Assembly (NCBI GenBank): GCA_003561495.1
Contig: PWWM01000243.1
Location: 1 to 16,604, forward strand
Origin: Gammaproteobacteria bacterium
Lineage (GTDB): Bacteria > Pseudomonadota > Gammaproteobacteria > Xanthomonadales > Wenzhouxiangellaceae
DNA: 16,604 bases
Direction: 5' to 3'
The position numbers and the translations under genes are program-made. Each line of letters begins with the position of its first letter. Position 1 is the stretch's first letter. The notes beneath the pieces were generated by a model. That model ran no database searches. It worked only from the letters and a program-made list of their open reading frames with translations, and was not told where the DNA came from. This document shows, piece by piece, positions 5,844 through 12,385 of this stretch.

Positions 5844-7846
5844 TATCGCTTCAGAATCTCGCGGGCCGAACGGGCCATGTGATCAGCGGTCTCGATCTTG
5901 CGCAATCGGGCCTTATAGCCCGACGCCCGATCATCCTGACCCAATCCCTCAAGCACTTGAATCAATTGCTTGAGGGTGTCGGTGTCTGTGGGACGTGCGG
6001 ACAGCACGGTTTCGAAGGCCGTGACCGCCTCTTCCGGCATGTCCGCCTCGCTCAAGGCGACCCCGAGCCAGTAATGGGCCTGAACCAGGGCACGGTTGAG
6101 TTCGACGGCCTTGAGCGCGCAATCAATCGCTCCTTGCACCTGCCCCTGACCCAACCGGGTGCGCGCCATGCCCAGGTGGGATTCGGCATGGTCCGGACCG
6201 CGTTCCAGCGCCTTGGTGAAGGCACGCTCGGCCTCGCTGAATCGTTCCATCTGCAAGTAGACCTGGCCGATGCGGCAATGCACCCCGGGACGGTCCCCCT
6301 CGGATTGCTCGGCGCGAAACAGGCTGGCCAGGGCCTGGTCGACCTCGCCCACGGCCAGGTGCAACCGGGCCAGCTCCATCAATTCGTGGGGACGGATGTC
6401 GGTGTGCGCCACGACTCGCTCAAGCAGTTCGCGCGCCCGGTCCAGGTCGCCACAGGCCTGCAGGCAGCGTGACAGATGAATCATGATGCGGTCATCCTCG
6501 GGCCGGTGCCGATGCAGGCTTTCCAGAATCGGCAAGGCCTTTTCGGGGCGACCAGCATCGATATGCACTGCGGCCAGGTTGAACTGGATGGATTGGTCGA
6601 TACGGCCTGGATCGACAGGCTGGTCACCGCGATGCGGATCAATGCCGGTTTCAGTCCAGCGTGCGCTCAGCAATTCCTGTTCGGTCTGGCTCAACTGCCG
6701 ATTTGGACGATGTCCCCCGCAGCGTTCCAGATCTTGCGCGGGCATGGCTGCCAGGCTGGGCGGTTCGGGCTCAGTGAATGCCTCAAGCAGCACCCGCCCC
6801 TCCAGGCCCTGCGGCAGATCCAGGCCCAGCGCATGCATCACGGTAGGCGCCACATCGAGCAGACCGGCGCCCTGAACCTGCCCTCCGGGCTCGATCCCCG
6901 GGCCGGCCATGATGAAAACGCCGTGTTCCCGGTACCAGGGTGCGCCGTGCTGACGCCCGGCAACATCGGCGCGGTTCGGTCGCTGTTGATCGCTGAGCAG
7001 CCCCCGCTCGGAGACCAACATGACAAAATCGTCTTCGTCCAGATGATTGAGCAGGTGCCCAAGCTGGTGATCCAGGTAGGTCGCGGCATGGGTCATGGTG
7101 TTGCGATAGCGTGCGAAGACGTCATCGGGCACCCAGCCCAGTTGCGGTGGGTGGCAAGCCATGAAGCGTGGACCCAGCGCCGCGAAGAAATCGTAGCGAA
7201 GCATGCCCAGTCGCCAGTTTTCCCGCTCCAGCAATTCCATGGCCACGGCATGGACCGAGATTTGCTCGGCCAGGCAGACCGCCAGTTGGGGCAGCATGGG
7301 GTCATCATTGACGAGATCTTCGGCGAAAAACTCCAGCTCCTCGCGCTTCAGGCGGGCCGGGGACAGGCGCAGATCGGCGATGTCGGCAGCCAGGGCAGCC
7401 GGACTGACGGCACTTTCGGGCACCGGCTCCAGGCCATCGGGCGTGCCGGCCAAACGAAAGAAGAGGTCACTGACCATCTCCCCACGCAGCGGCTCGGCCG
7501 GATAAGTCACCGGCCAGTTGACCACTAAACTGTTGGCTGCATGACCGGTCAGGTGATGCCACAGGCAGTGGCTGCGGCGAGTCAGTGCGGAAAGCGGCAG
7601 CAAGTCGTTGCCATCGGCATGCTCACGACTGCCGAGCACGCGATGTGCATTGGCGCGCCGCCCGCTCGCGATCGAAGTCCACAACAGGGGTTCGAATTGA
7701 GGTTGCAAGGTCCGAAGAGGGCCGTGCACGCCACGGGCCAATAACCCGGCCAGAGACGGCAAACGCCCGCTGTCGAGCAGCGGGCGCAGAAAGGTCCAAT
7801 CAAAGCTTTCAAGCCCGACCAGCAGGGCCCGTCGGGCAAGGTTCAT
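5843..7846 (-). CDS. Alkaline phosphatase-superfamily (type I phosphodiesterase-like) domain + TPR protein, probable pseudoenzyme
   Basis: The 667-aa protein has an N-terminal AlkP/nucleotide-pyrophosphatase-type domain (about 1-360) and a C-terminal array of about six or seven TPR units (about 415-650). The fold is recognisable from RALLVGLE, WTSIASGRR (56-64), YPAEPLRGEMVSD (115-127), CHPPQLGWV (231-239), GPGIEPGG (315-322) and LLDVAPTVMHALG (329-341). Active-site residues expected from relatives are mostly replaced: metal Asp by E13, Ser/Thr nucleophile by E52, the DxxxH His by A223 (D219 kept), SDHG by SERG (E280, R281), and a later His probably by Y305. It probably binds rather than hydrolyses. 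There is no signal peptide, so it is likely cytoplasmic. The start lies 15 nt after the stop of exported protein A, and the stop is coupled to the GT2 gene. Confidence 0.85.
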   Translation of the reverse strand: MNLARRALLVGLESFDWTFLRPLLDSGRLPSLAGLLARGVHGPLRTLQPQFEPLLWTSIASGRRANAHRVLGSREHADGNDLLPLSALTRRSHCLWHHLTGHAANSLVVNWPVTYPAEPLRGEMVSDLFFRLAGTPDGLEPVPESAVSPAALAADIADLRLSPARLKREELEFFAEDLVNDDPMLPQLAVCLAEQISVHAVAMELLERENWRLGMLRYDFFAALGPRFMACHPPQLGWVPDDVFARYRNTMTHAATYLDHQLGHLLNHLDEDDFVMLVSERGLLSDQQRPNRADVAGRQHGAPWYREHGVFIMAGPGIEPGGQVQGAGLLDVAPTVMHALGLDLPQGLEGRVLLEAFTEPEPPSLAAMPAQDLERCGGHRPNRQLSQTEQELLSARWTETGIDPHRGDQPVDPGRIDQSIQFNLAAVHIDAGRPEKALPILESLHRHRPEDDRIMIHLSRCLQACGDLDRARELLERVVAHTDIRPHELMELARLHLAVGEVDQALASLFRAEQSEGDRPGVHCRIGQVYLQMERFSEAERAFTKALERGPDHAESHLGMARTRLGQGQVQGAIDCALKAVELNRALVQAHYWLGVALSEADMPEEAVTAFETVLSARPTDTDTLKQLIQVLEGLGQDDRASGYKARLRKIETADHMARSAREILKR
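7764..7786. other. Perfect 9-bp stem-loop inside the 5' end of the TPR gene
   Basis: CGCCCGCTG and CAGCGGGCG form a perfect stem around the loop TCGAG. The site is about 60-82 nt downstream of the start codon of the phosphodiesterase-like gene, within codons 21-28. The same stretch is part of the 69 nt missing from the duplicated gene fragment at 8724-8834. It may be only a coding coincidence in GC-rich DNA. Confidence 0.5.
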
Positions 7847-7861
7847 GATCCTGGTTCGCGA

Positions 7862-8629
7862 TCAGGCGCCGGCGCGACTCCGGCGACGCAACGCCATGGC
7901 GCCGGCGGCGAACAGCAGCAGTCCCAGCGGCACTGCACCGCCGACCGGGACGGCAAGCGGTGCGGGCTGCTCCGGCTCCGGCTCGCCGGTCGGGATGGTG
8001 ATCGGAGTTTCCGGGGTGGACTCAAACCACATGTTGTGGATGGTCGCGGTGTAGCTGTTAATGCCACCACTGCTGACTTCGACATCGGCATAACCATAAT
8101 GAATGGGACCCACGATGCCTTGAGGTTGGCTGTCATCGGCACCCTGGCCAATCATAACGTCCGCTTCGAACTGGAAACCGATAAAACCGCGGGTCGTGGG
8201 CGGGAAATTGCCGTCGGGTGACTCGCAACTTGCGTACAGAAACACATTGGAAAAACTAGCAAAATCGGATTGGGAATCAATTGTGGTGCCTGGGGCCAAC
8301 AGGCCAGCGTATGCCGAATCGGGGTTGGCGAGCGCCATGTCCTCCACGCCTCGATCAAAAGCGCCTTGACCTTCGAATGCGGCTCTTCCGCAATAATCTG
8401 CGGCGAAGGTGGTGCTCACCCTTAATTCAAAATTATCGATGCCATCGTTGTTGACATCAATCATCACACTGTCGCTGTCGAACAGAGTATTCACCGAGGC
8501 TTCCACGGAAATCCCGGTTTCAACAACCTGACCAAAGGCGGCTCCGCTGGCCAGCGCGCCGGCTCCGGCAGCCACGGAATACAGTGAAAGTCTTTTCCTG
8601 ATGTCTGTATGCTGGGTGATCTTGGACAC
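7862..8629 (-). CDS. Exported beta-rich protein A with C-terminal membrane anchor/sorting-type tail
   Basis: The 255-aa protein has an N-terminal signal-like segment (RKRLSLYSVAAGAGALASG, about 11-29) and a Ca-site-like DVNNDGIDNFEL (58-69). Two cysteines (C80, C135) are conserved in its paralogue. A GFIGFQFE...HYGYADVEV region (149-185) resembles the THYGW-type repeat of exported bacterial proteins. The tail is proline-rich linker, one hydrophobic helix (about 231-247) and RRRSR. This three-part tail is typical of C-terminal sorting signals, but it lacks PEP, so the sorting system is unassigned. The start is GTG 8629, with AGGGAG 9 nt upstream. A sigma-70-like promoter lies at 8686-8714. It is followed after 15 nt by the TPR gene, so the two form one unit. 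The function is unknown; a role as a secreted or surface structural protein is inferred. Confidence 0.82.
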   Translation of the reverse strand: MSKITQHTDIRKRLSLYSVAAGAGALASGAAFGQVVETGISVEASVNTLFDSDSVMIDVNNDGIDNFELRVSTTFAADYCGRAAFEGQGAFDRGVEDMALANPDSAYAGLLAPGTTIDSQSDFASFSNVFLYASCESPDGNFPPTTRGFIGFQFEADVMIGQGADDSQPQGIVGPIHYGYADVEVSSGGINSYTATIHNMWFESTPETPITIPTGEPEPEQPAPLAVPVGGAVPLGLLLFAAGAMALRRRSRAGA

Positions 8630-8685
8630 AACAACGGTCTCCCTTGAGATGGAGTGGGCTTAGGGTCAGAATTTTTTCTGCTGCT

Positions 8686-8714
8686 AATATATCTCGCACC
8701 CGCCAAGGAATCAA
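8686..8714 (-). promoter_or_regulatory. Sigma-70-like promoter of exported protein A
   Basis: On the minus strand TTGATT (8709-8714), a 17-nt spacer and TATATT (8686-8691) precede gene A by about 57 nt. The same boxes and spacing occur 988 nt away at 9674-9702 before paralogue B, while the spacer has diverged. A short hairpin, CAGAA-AAAA-TTCTG, follows in the leader. Confidence 0.75.
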
Positions 8715-8723
8715 CCGAGGCAC

Positions 8724-8834
8724 CCATTCACGACCTGTGGCCATGGCCCATTCGACCCTGCCCGGGTTGCGAAGAAGTCTGTGCGCGCCATGGGCCAAAA
8801 GCCCGACCAGCAGGGCCCGTCGGGCGGGGTTCAT
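8724..8834 (-). pseudogene. Decayed 5' fragment of a duplicated phosphodiesterase-like/TPR gene
   Basis: Starting at ATG 8834, about 37 codons match the beginning of the intact gene at 7846. MNPARRALLVG corresponds to MNLARRALLVG, then LLAHGAHRLLR to LLARGVHGPLR, and WAMATGR to WTSIASGR. Relative to the intact copy, 69 nt (23 codons, intact positions 7742-7810) are missing in frame and a shorter gap lies further on. Similarity ends where the promoter of protein A begins, so the rest of the gene is gone. The frame happens to stay open to 8520, but that continuation is unrelated and runs antiparallel to nothing recognisable. It is a remnant of the tandem duplication. Confidence 0.8.
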
Positions 8835-8850
8835 GAACGCAGTTCAGCGA

Positions 8851-9612
8851 TCAGGCGTTGGCGCGACTTCGGCGACGCAAGGCCATGGCGCCGGCGGCGA
8901 ACAGCAACAGGCCAAGCGGCACTGCACCACCCACCGGGACAGCTAGCGGCGCGGGCCGTGGATCGGGCTCCGGTTCGCCGCCTGGAATGGTGATCGGCGT
9001 GTTGGGTTCAGACTCGAACCAGACGCTGTGAATGGTGGCGGACAAATCGCCTCCCGGGTCACCGCTGACCTCGACGTCCGCGTAGCCATAATGAACGCCT
9101 GCCGAAATACCCCGGGTCTGCCCATCACCGGCACCCTGAGCAATCGTTTGCTGCGGCGGTTCAACCTGGAAACCGACAAATCCTCGAGTGGTGGGCGGAA
9201 AATTACCATCCGGTGTATAGCAATTTCCGAACAGAGTGAGCGTGGTACTCGAAGTGATGTCGGAGGATGAATCGATGGTGTCTCCCTCGGCCAGCAAGGC
9301 GGCATAGCCTGCTCCCACGGATATATCCTGAACACCACGGTTATCACTGTCAAAGTTCGAGGTGAATCTGACAGAACCGCAGTAGTCAAAGCTGTTATTG
9401 CTGATCGACAGGTTGAAGTTGTCGATGCCATCACCGGTGACGTCGAAACCTACCGAGCCGGATTGACCAAATCCGGGGCTGAGTTCGATGAAAATATCGG
9501 CGTCAGCCGGCGCAGCAAATGCGGCTCCACCAGCCAGGGCGCTTGCGCCGGCGGCAACTGAATACAATGACAGGCGGTGCTTGAGGCTGAAATCTGCTGA
9601 CGTCTTGATCAC
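8851..9612 (-). CDS. Exported beta-rich protein B, paralogue of A
   Basis: The 253-aa protein is collinear with A: signal-like segment (KHRLSLYSVAAGASALAGG, 11-29), DVTGDGIDNFNL (57-68), two cysteines (C78, C131), PDGNFPPTTRGFVGF (134-148), HYGYADVEV (174-182), and a C-terminal helix followed by RRRSR. The last 34 residues match A at 33 positions, while the middle is much more diverged. GTG 9612 is chosen over GTG 9618 because AGGGAG then lies 9 nt upstream, exactly as in A, and the N-termini align without gaps. In the direction of transcription it is followed by the decayed 5' fragment of the TPR gene, not by an intact one. The function is unknown. The conserved cysteine pair suggests a disulfide in the periplasm or outside. 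Confidence 0.82.
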   Translation of the reverse strand: MIKTSADFSLKHRLSLYSVAAGASALAGGAAFAAPADADIFIELSPGFGQSGSVGFDVTGDGIDNFNLSISNNSFDYCGSVRFTSNFDSDNRGVQDISVGAGYAALLAEGDTIDSSSDITSSTTLTLFGNCYTPDGNFPPTTRGFVGFQVEPPQQTIAQGAGDGQTRGISAGVHYGYADVEVSGDPGGDLSATIHSVWFESEPNTPITIPGGEPEPDPRPAPLAVPVGGAVPLGLLLFAAGAMALRRRSRANA

Positions 9613-9673
9613 GATCACTATCTCCCTTGATTTAGGATTGGACGGCTAAGCCCGGGATGCTTTGTGCGCTGCT

Positions 9674-9702
9674 AATATATCCGCTTAATCCTTTTGAATC
9701 AA
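9674..9702 (-). promoter_or_regulatory. Sigma-70-like promoter of exported protein B
   Basis: On the minus strand TTGATT (9697-9702), a 17-nt spacer and TATATT (9674-9679) lie about 62 nt before the GTG start. Both hexamers and the following AGCAGC are identical to the copy before gene A, 988 nt away. Confidence 0.75.
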
Positions 9703-9742
9703 TATCCATGGCTCGCCTGATTCGTCCTGCCAAATCCTGAAA

Positions 9743-10918
9743 ATGAATCGTTTTCTCCTGACCTGGGAATATGGAGACGCCCTGGGCCACCTGGCTCGGT
9801 TGCGGCCGGTGGCGCTCAAGCTTGCAAAGCTTGGACATGAGGTGACCATGGCACTGCGTCCCAGTGCACATGCCGCAGAGCTGCCTGCCGAGCTTCGAGT
9901 GGTGCCGGCACCGCCCGGACAAGTCGCCCGAGAGTGCATCCGGCAACCGGTCAGTATGGCCGATATCCTTTATAACCAGGCGACCAGCGATCCTCGGATG
10001 TTGGCCGGTCAGGTTCGCGCCTGGCACGGCCTGTTCGAACTGGTCAAGCCTGATGTCGTGGTAATGGACCACAGTCCCATCGCCCTGCTGTCCCTGCAAG
10101 GCCAACCATGGAAAAAAGTCCTGCTGGGCACCGGTTTCGCCTGTCCACCGGCAATATCCCCATTGCCGGATCTGCGCGCCTGGCAGAACCATTACCCTGA
10201 TCGCATCAAGGCCACCGAACAGGCGGTATTGGAGGCGCTCAACACGCAACTCGAAAACCAGCAGCAACCAACGCTGGATTGTGTCGGACGTCTGTTCGAA
10301 CGGGTTGATGACAACCTGCTGACCACCTTCCCCGAACTGGACCACTATCCGAATCGAAGTAGCGGCGAATACCTGGGCACTTGGTCGGATTTGGCCGGCG
10401 CCAAGCCCGTCTGGCCAGACGGCGACGGTCCACGAATTTTTGCCTACCTCAAACCGCATCGTGGACTGGTGGCCATTCTGGATCACCTGGCCAGCCTGCC
10501 GGTTAGGACGCTGGTCTATATCGGGGGCACCTTTAACAACCGGCGCTGGAAGGGCTGTCGGATCAACTTCTCAGATCACCCCCTGAACATGACGGAGGTA
10601 GGCCGGGAATGTGACCTGGCCATCCTGCATGCCGGACATGGCGCCACGGCAAGCCTGATGCTGGCCGGCAAGCCAATCCTGCAGATCCCCATCCATGTTG
10701 AGCAATATCACAATGCGCTCAGAACCGAGCAACAAGGCGCCGGTTGCAAGATCCCCCTGGGCGACAGCGATGGATTTCGGGCTGCGCTGGCTGAGATGCT
10801 CGGTAACCCTAAATACCATGAAGCCGCCCGGGATTTCGCCAACCAACACGCTGATCATGACCCACAGGGCAGCGTTGCAGCATTGGTCGATCGATTGCTG
10901 AAATTAGCCAACCACTGA
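9743..10918 (+). CDS. GT1/GT28-type (GT-B) glycosyltransferase
   Basis: The 391-aa protein has a GT-B layout. The N-terminal acceptor half opens with a beta strand and GDALGHLARLRPVA (11-24), where H16 is at the usual position of the catalytic base. The C-terminal half has the donor-binding motif HAGHGATASLMLAGKPILQ (296-314), ending PIHVEQYHNA (316-325), as in UDP-glycosyltransferases and rhamnosyltransferases of the RhlB/MGT kind. It should transfer a sugar from an NDP donor to a small or lipid acceptor; neither is predictable. It is transcribed away from exported protein B, with a 130-nt spacer between the start codons. No clear plus-strand promoter or strong Shine-Dalgarno is visible there. 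Its 3' end overlaps the convergent cNMP-binding-like gene by 15 nt. Confidence 0.87.
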   Translation: MNRFLLTWEYGDALGHLARLRPVALKLAKLGHEVTMALRPSAHAAELPAELRVVPAPPGQVARECIRQPVSMADILYNQATSDPRMLAGQVRAWHGLFELVKPDVVVMDHSPIALLSLQGQPWKKVLLGTGFACPPAISPLPDLRAWQNHYPDRIKATEQAVLEALNTQLENQQQPTLDCVGRLFERVDDNLLTTFPELDHYPNRSSGEYLGTWSDLAGAKPVWPDGDGPRIFAYLKPHRGLVAILDHLASLPVRTLVYIGGTFNNRRWKGCRINFSDHPLNMTEVGRECDLAILHAGHGATASLMLAGKPILQIPIHVEQYHNALRTEQQGAGCKIPLGDSDGFRAALAEMLGNPKYHEAARDFANQHADHDPQGSVAALVDRLLKLANH

Positions 10919-11569
10919 CGGCACCGGCGGAGCACGGCGCGCCAGCTTGCGGGCCATGTCCATACCAAGCATGGCCTGGATGGCATCCTTGAGTTCGGGT
11001 TGGCGATGGTAAATGCGCTGGATGTCTTCACGATCCCAGACCATGTATCGAATGGCTGTGCGGGCGACGACCTCGGCACTGGTCGGCTCGCCGGTGACCA
11101 GGCTCATTTCGCCGACAAAGTCCCCGGCTTCCAGCTCGGCCTTGAATTGACCACCCACCCGGGCCTCGGCCTGACCTTCGAGCAAAAGAATCAGTTGGTC
11201 AATGTGTGCCTTTTCGCGAACGAGGACATCACCGGATTCGAGCTGTCGACGTTGCCCCTTGTCGAGCACCTTGAGCATCTCGCGCGCACTCATTGTGCGA
11301 AATGTTCGTTCGTGCAACCAGCGCTGTTCATCATTCAATTTCACCGGACGGCGCTCCAGCAACAGGATGGTCAGGTTGATGCCGTTGATGACGATAAAAG
11401 CGATTTGCCAGCCCATGGCCGAATACAGTGGTTCGGCCTGATAGTAGAAGTACGGCAGGGTGCAACTGGCGGCCAGGATGGTGATGGCGCGCAACCAGGC
11501 CATGTCGCGCACCAGGTAGGCCAGACAAAACAGCAGGTTGGCAAAAAAGAACAGGTAGACGAAGTTCAC
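10904..11569 (-). CDS. Popeye-type membrane protein with cyclic nucleotide-binding-like domain
   Basis: The 221-aa protein has three hydrophobic helices (about 2-20, 26-42, 53-71) and then a cyclic-nucleotide-binding beta-roll (about 90-205) marked by ESGDVLVRE (111-119) and GDFVGEMSLVTGEPTSAEV (149-167). Short N-terminal membrane helices plus such a domain are the plan of Popeye-domain proteins. In the phosphate-binding cassette GE is present (153-154), but the canonical Arg of P-R-T/S-A is replaced (PTSA, 162-165), so ordinary cAMP binding is doubtful. GTG 11569 is chosen because a GGAGG lies 6 nt upstream; the longer reading from ATG 11632 adds 21 residues without family character. It lies 74 nt downstream of the hypothetical gene and may be co-transcribed with it. 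Confidence 0.83.
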   Translation of the reverse strand: MNFVYLFFFANLLFCLAYLVRDMAWLRAITILAASCTLPYFYYQAEPLYSAMGWQIAFIVINGINLTILLLERRPVKLNDEQRWLHERTFRTMSAREMLKVLDKGQRRQLESGDVLVREKAHIDQLILLLEGQAEARVGGQFKAELEAGDFVGEMSLVTGEPTSAEVVARTAIRYMVWDREDIQRIYHRQPELKDAIQAMLGMDMARKLARRAPPVPSVVG

Positions 11570-11575
11570 TTCGTT

Positions 11576-11580
11576 CCTCC
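11576..11580 (-). promoter_or_regulatory. Ribosome binding site of the Popeye-type gene
   Basis: A perfect GGAGG on the minus strand, 6 nt before GTG 11569. It lies inside the longer reading from ATG 11632 and so argues for the shorter protein. Confidence 0.75.
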
Positions 11581-11643
11581 GGGAGACTTCAATGGGGTCA
11601 TCGAACCGACAAGGCCGATGATGATACGGCATTGCCGCGGGGG

Positions 11644-12279
11644 TTACAGCACCTCGGCCAGAGTCACCAGCACGATCTCGCAGGCGCCATGACCGGAATC
11701 ATCACGCCTGAGCGAGGTCCGCCAGCGCCAGCCATCGTCACGGTCGACATTGACCAGGTAGCCGCTCAGCCGCACGATGGAATCCTGGCGCACCTGCTTG
11801 AGTTGTCGCCAGGCCTCGTCATTGGCCGGAATCAGGTGCATGTTCGAGCTGTGGGCAATGATGTCCTGGCGCGGAATCGGGAACTCGCGGGTGGACCAGT
11901 AATAGAAGCGGTTGCGCTGGCGAATGTGGATCGAGTCCAGGACCTCATCCCGGGCCATCGGCCCCCATCCCAAGGCCAGGTCCATGGGCGACAAGGCAGC
12001 CTCGGTTCCGAAGCGGTAATCGCGACGACCCAGCACGCGCGCTTCCAGTTCGAAGTCAGCGACCAGGCTCAAGTTGAAACGATTGACCGACACCACCGGC
12101 GGTGTGCCGGCGACATCGATCTGGATGGGATTGCGATCAATCGATGCAGCCGAGCTGATGGTGGCCGGGGCTTTGACGACGCCGGCCAGCGCACCGGGCG
12201 CCTCGGATCCAAGTTGTATCGTCCACAGATACCAGCCCAGCAGGGCGGCCAGCAACACGATCACGAAACGCAGGTTCAC
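11644..12279 (-). CDS. Conserved hypothetical protein with one N-terminal TM segment
   Basis: A 211-aa protein of unknown function. It has one hydrophobic segment at about 3-20 (signal anchor) followed by a soluble, probably periplasmic domain. I remember a similar gammaproteobacterial family of unknown function from the segments LSPMDLALGWGPM, HSSNMHLIPAN, VRLSGYLV and DDGWRWRTSL, but cannot name it. GTG 12279 is preferred because the hydrophobic segment then starts immediately and a plausible promoter lies about 28 nt upstream. GTG 12297 is an alternative with a better-placed AAGG. The much longer reading to 12519 runs into rlmKL on the opposite strand and is rejected. It may be co-transcribed with the downstream Popeye-type gene. 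Confidence 0.75.
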   Translation of the reverse strand: MNLRFVIVLLAALLGWYLWTIQLGSEAPGALAGVVKAPATISSAASIDRNPIQIDVAGTPPVVSVNRFNLSLVADFELEARVLGRRDYRFGTEAALSPMDLALGWGPMARDEVLDSIHIRQRNRFYYWSTREFPIPRQDIIAHSSNMHLIPANDEAWRQLKQVRQDSIVRLSGYLVNVDRDDGWRWRTSLRRDDSGHGACEIVLVTLAEVL

Positions 12280-12313
12280 GGCACAATGTCTCGACACATA
12301 TCGAATGCCTTGC

Positions 12314-12342
12314 AATGTAGGAAATTTTGTGCCGATTGGCAA
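12314..12342 (-). promoter_or_regulatory. Possible sigma-70 promoter of the hypothetical gene
   Basis: Minus-strand TTGCCA (12337-12342), 17-nt spacer, TACATT (12314-12319), in the spacer between divergent genes. The -35 box matches consensus at 5 of 6 positions and the -10 box at 4 of 6. No equally good plus-strand promoter for rlmKL was found. Confidence 0.5.
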
Positions 12343-12385
12343 ACTTGATGAGATACTGGCCGCTTGAAAGATCCAGACATCAGGC

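Larger units (their letters stand above)
7735..9702. repeat. Tandem duplication, period about 988 nt
   Basis: Two successive units each hold promoter, exported-protein gene and the 5' end of the TPR gene. Equivalent landmarks are 988-989 nt apart: TPR-gene ATGs (7846/8834), exported-gene stops (7862/8851) and -10 boxes (8686/9674). A 26-nt identical stretch occurs at 7811-7836 and 8799-8824. The units have since diverged, most in the middle of the exported-protein genes. Confidence 0.85.

Noticed and set aside
6476..7528. 350-codon plus-strand frame
   Set aside because: It is antisense to the phosphodiesterase-like/TPR gene, whose fold motifs are clear; the plus frame shows no family features.
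8520..8834. 104-codon minus-strand frame as a small gene
   Set aside because: Only its first 37 codons or so resemble anything (the start of the TPR gene). The rest runs through the promoter and into protein A in another frame, so it is called a remnant.
7862..9612. Calling the exported proteins PEP-CTERM
   Set aside because: The tail has the general sorting-signal plan but no PEP motif, and no exosortase gene is in the window.
9632..10486. 284-codon minus-strand frame
   Set aside because: It is antisense to the GT-B glycosyltransferase and would read through the promoter and spacer before protein B; no domain is seen.
11570..11632. Longer start (ATG 11632) for the Popeye-type protein
   Set aside because: A perfect GGAGG lies 6 nt before GTG 11569, and the extra 21 residues are polar and unlike the family.
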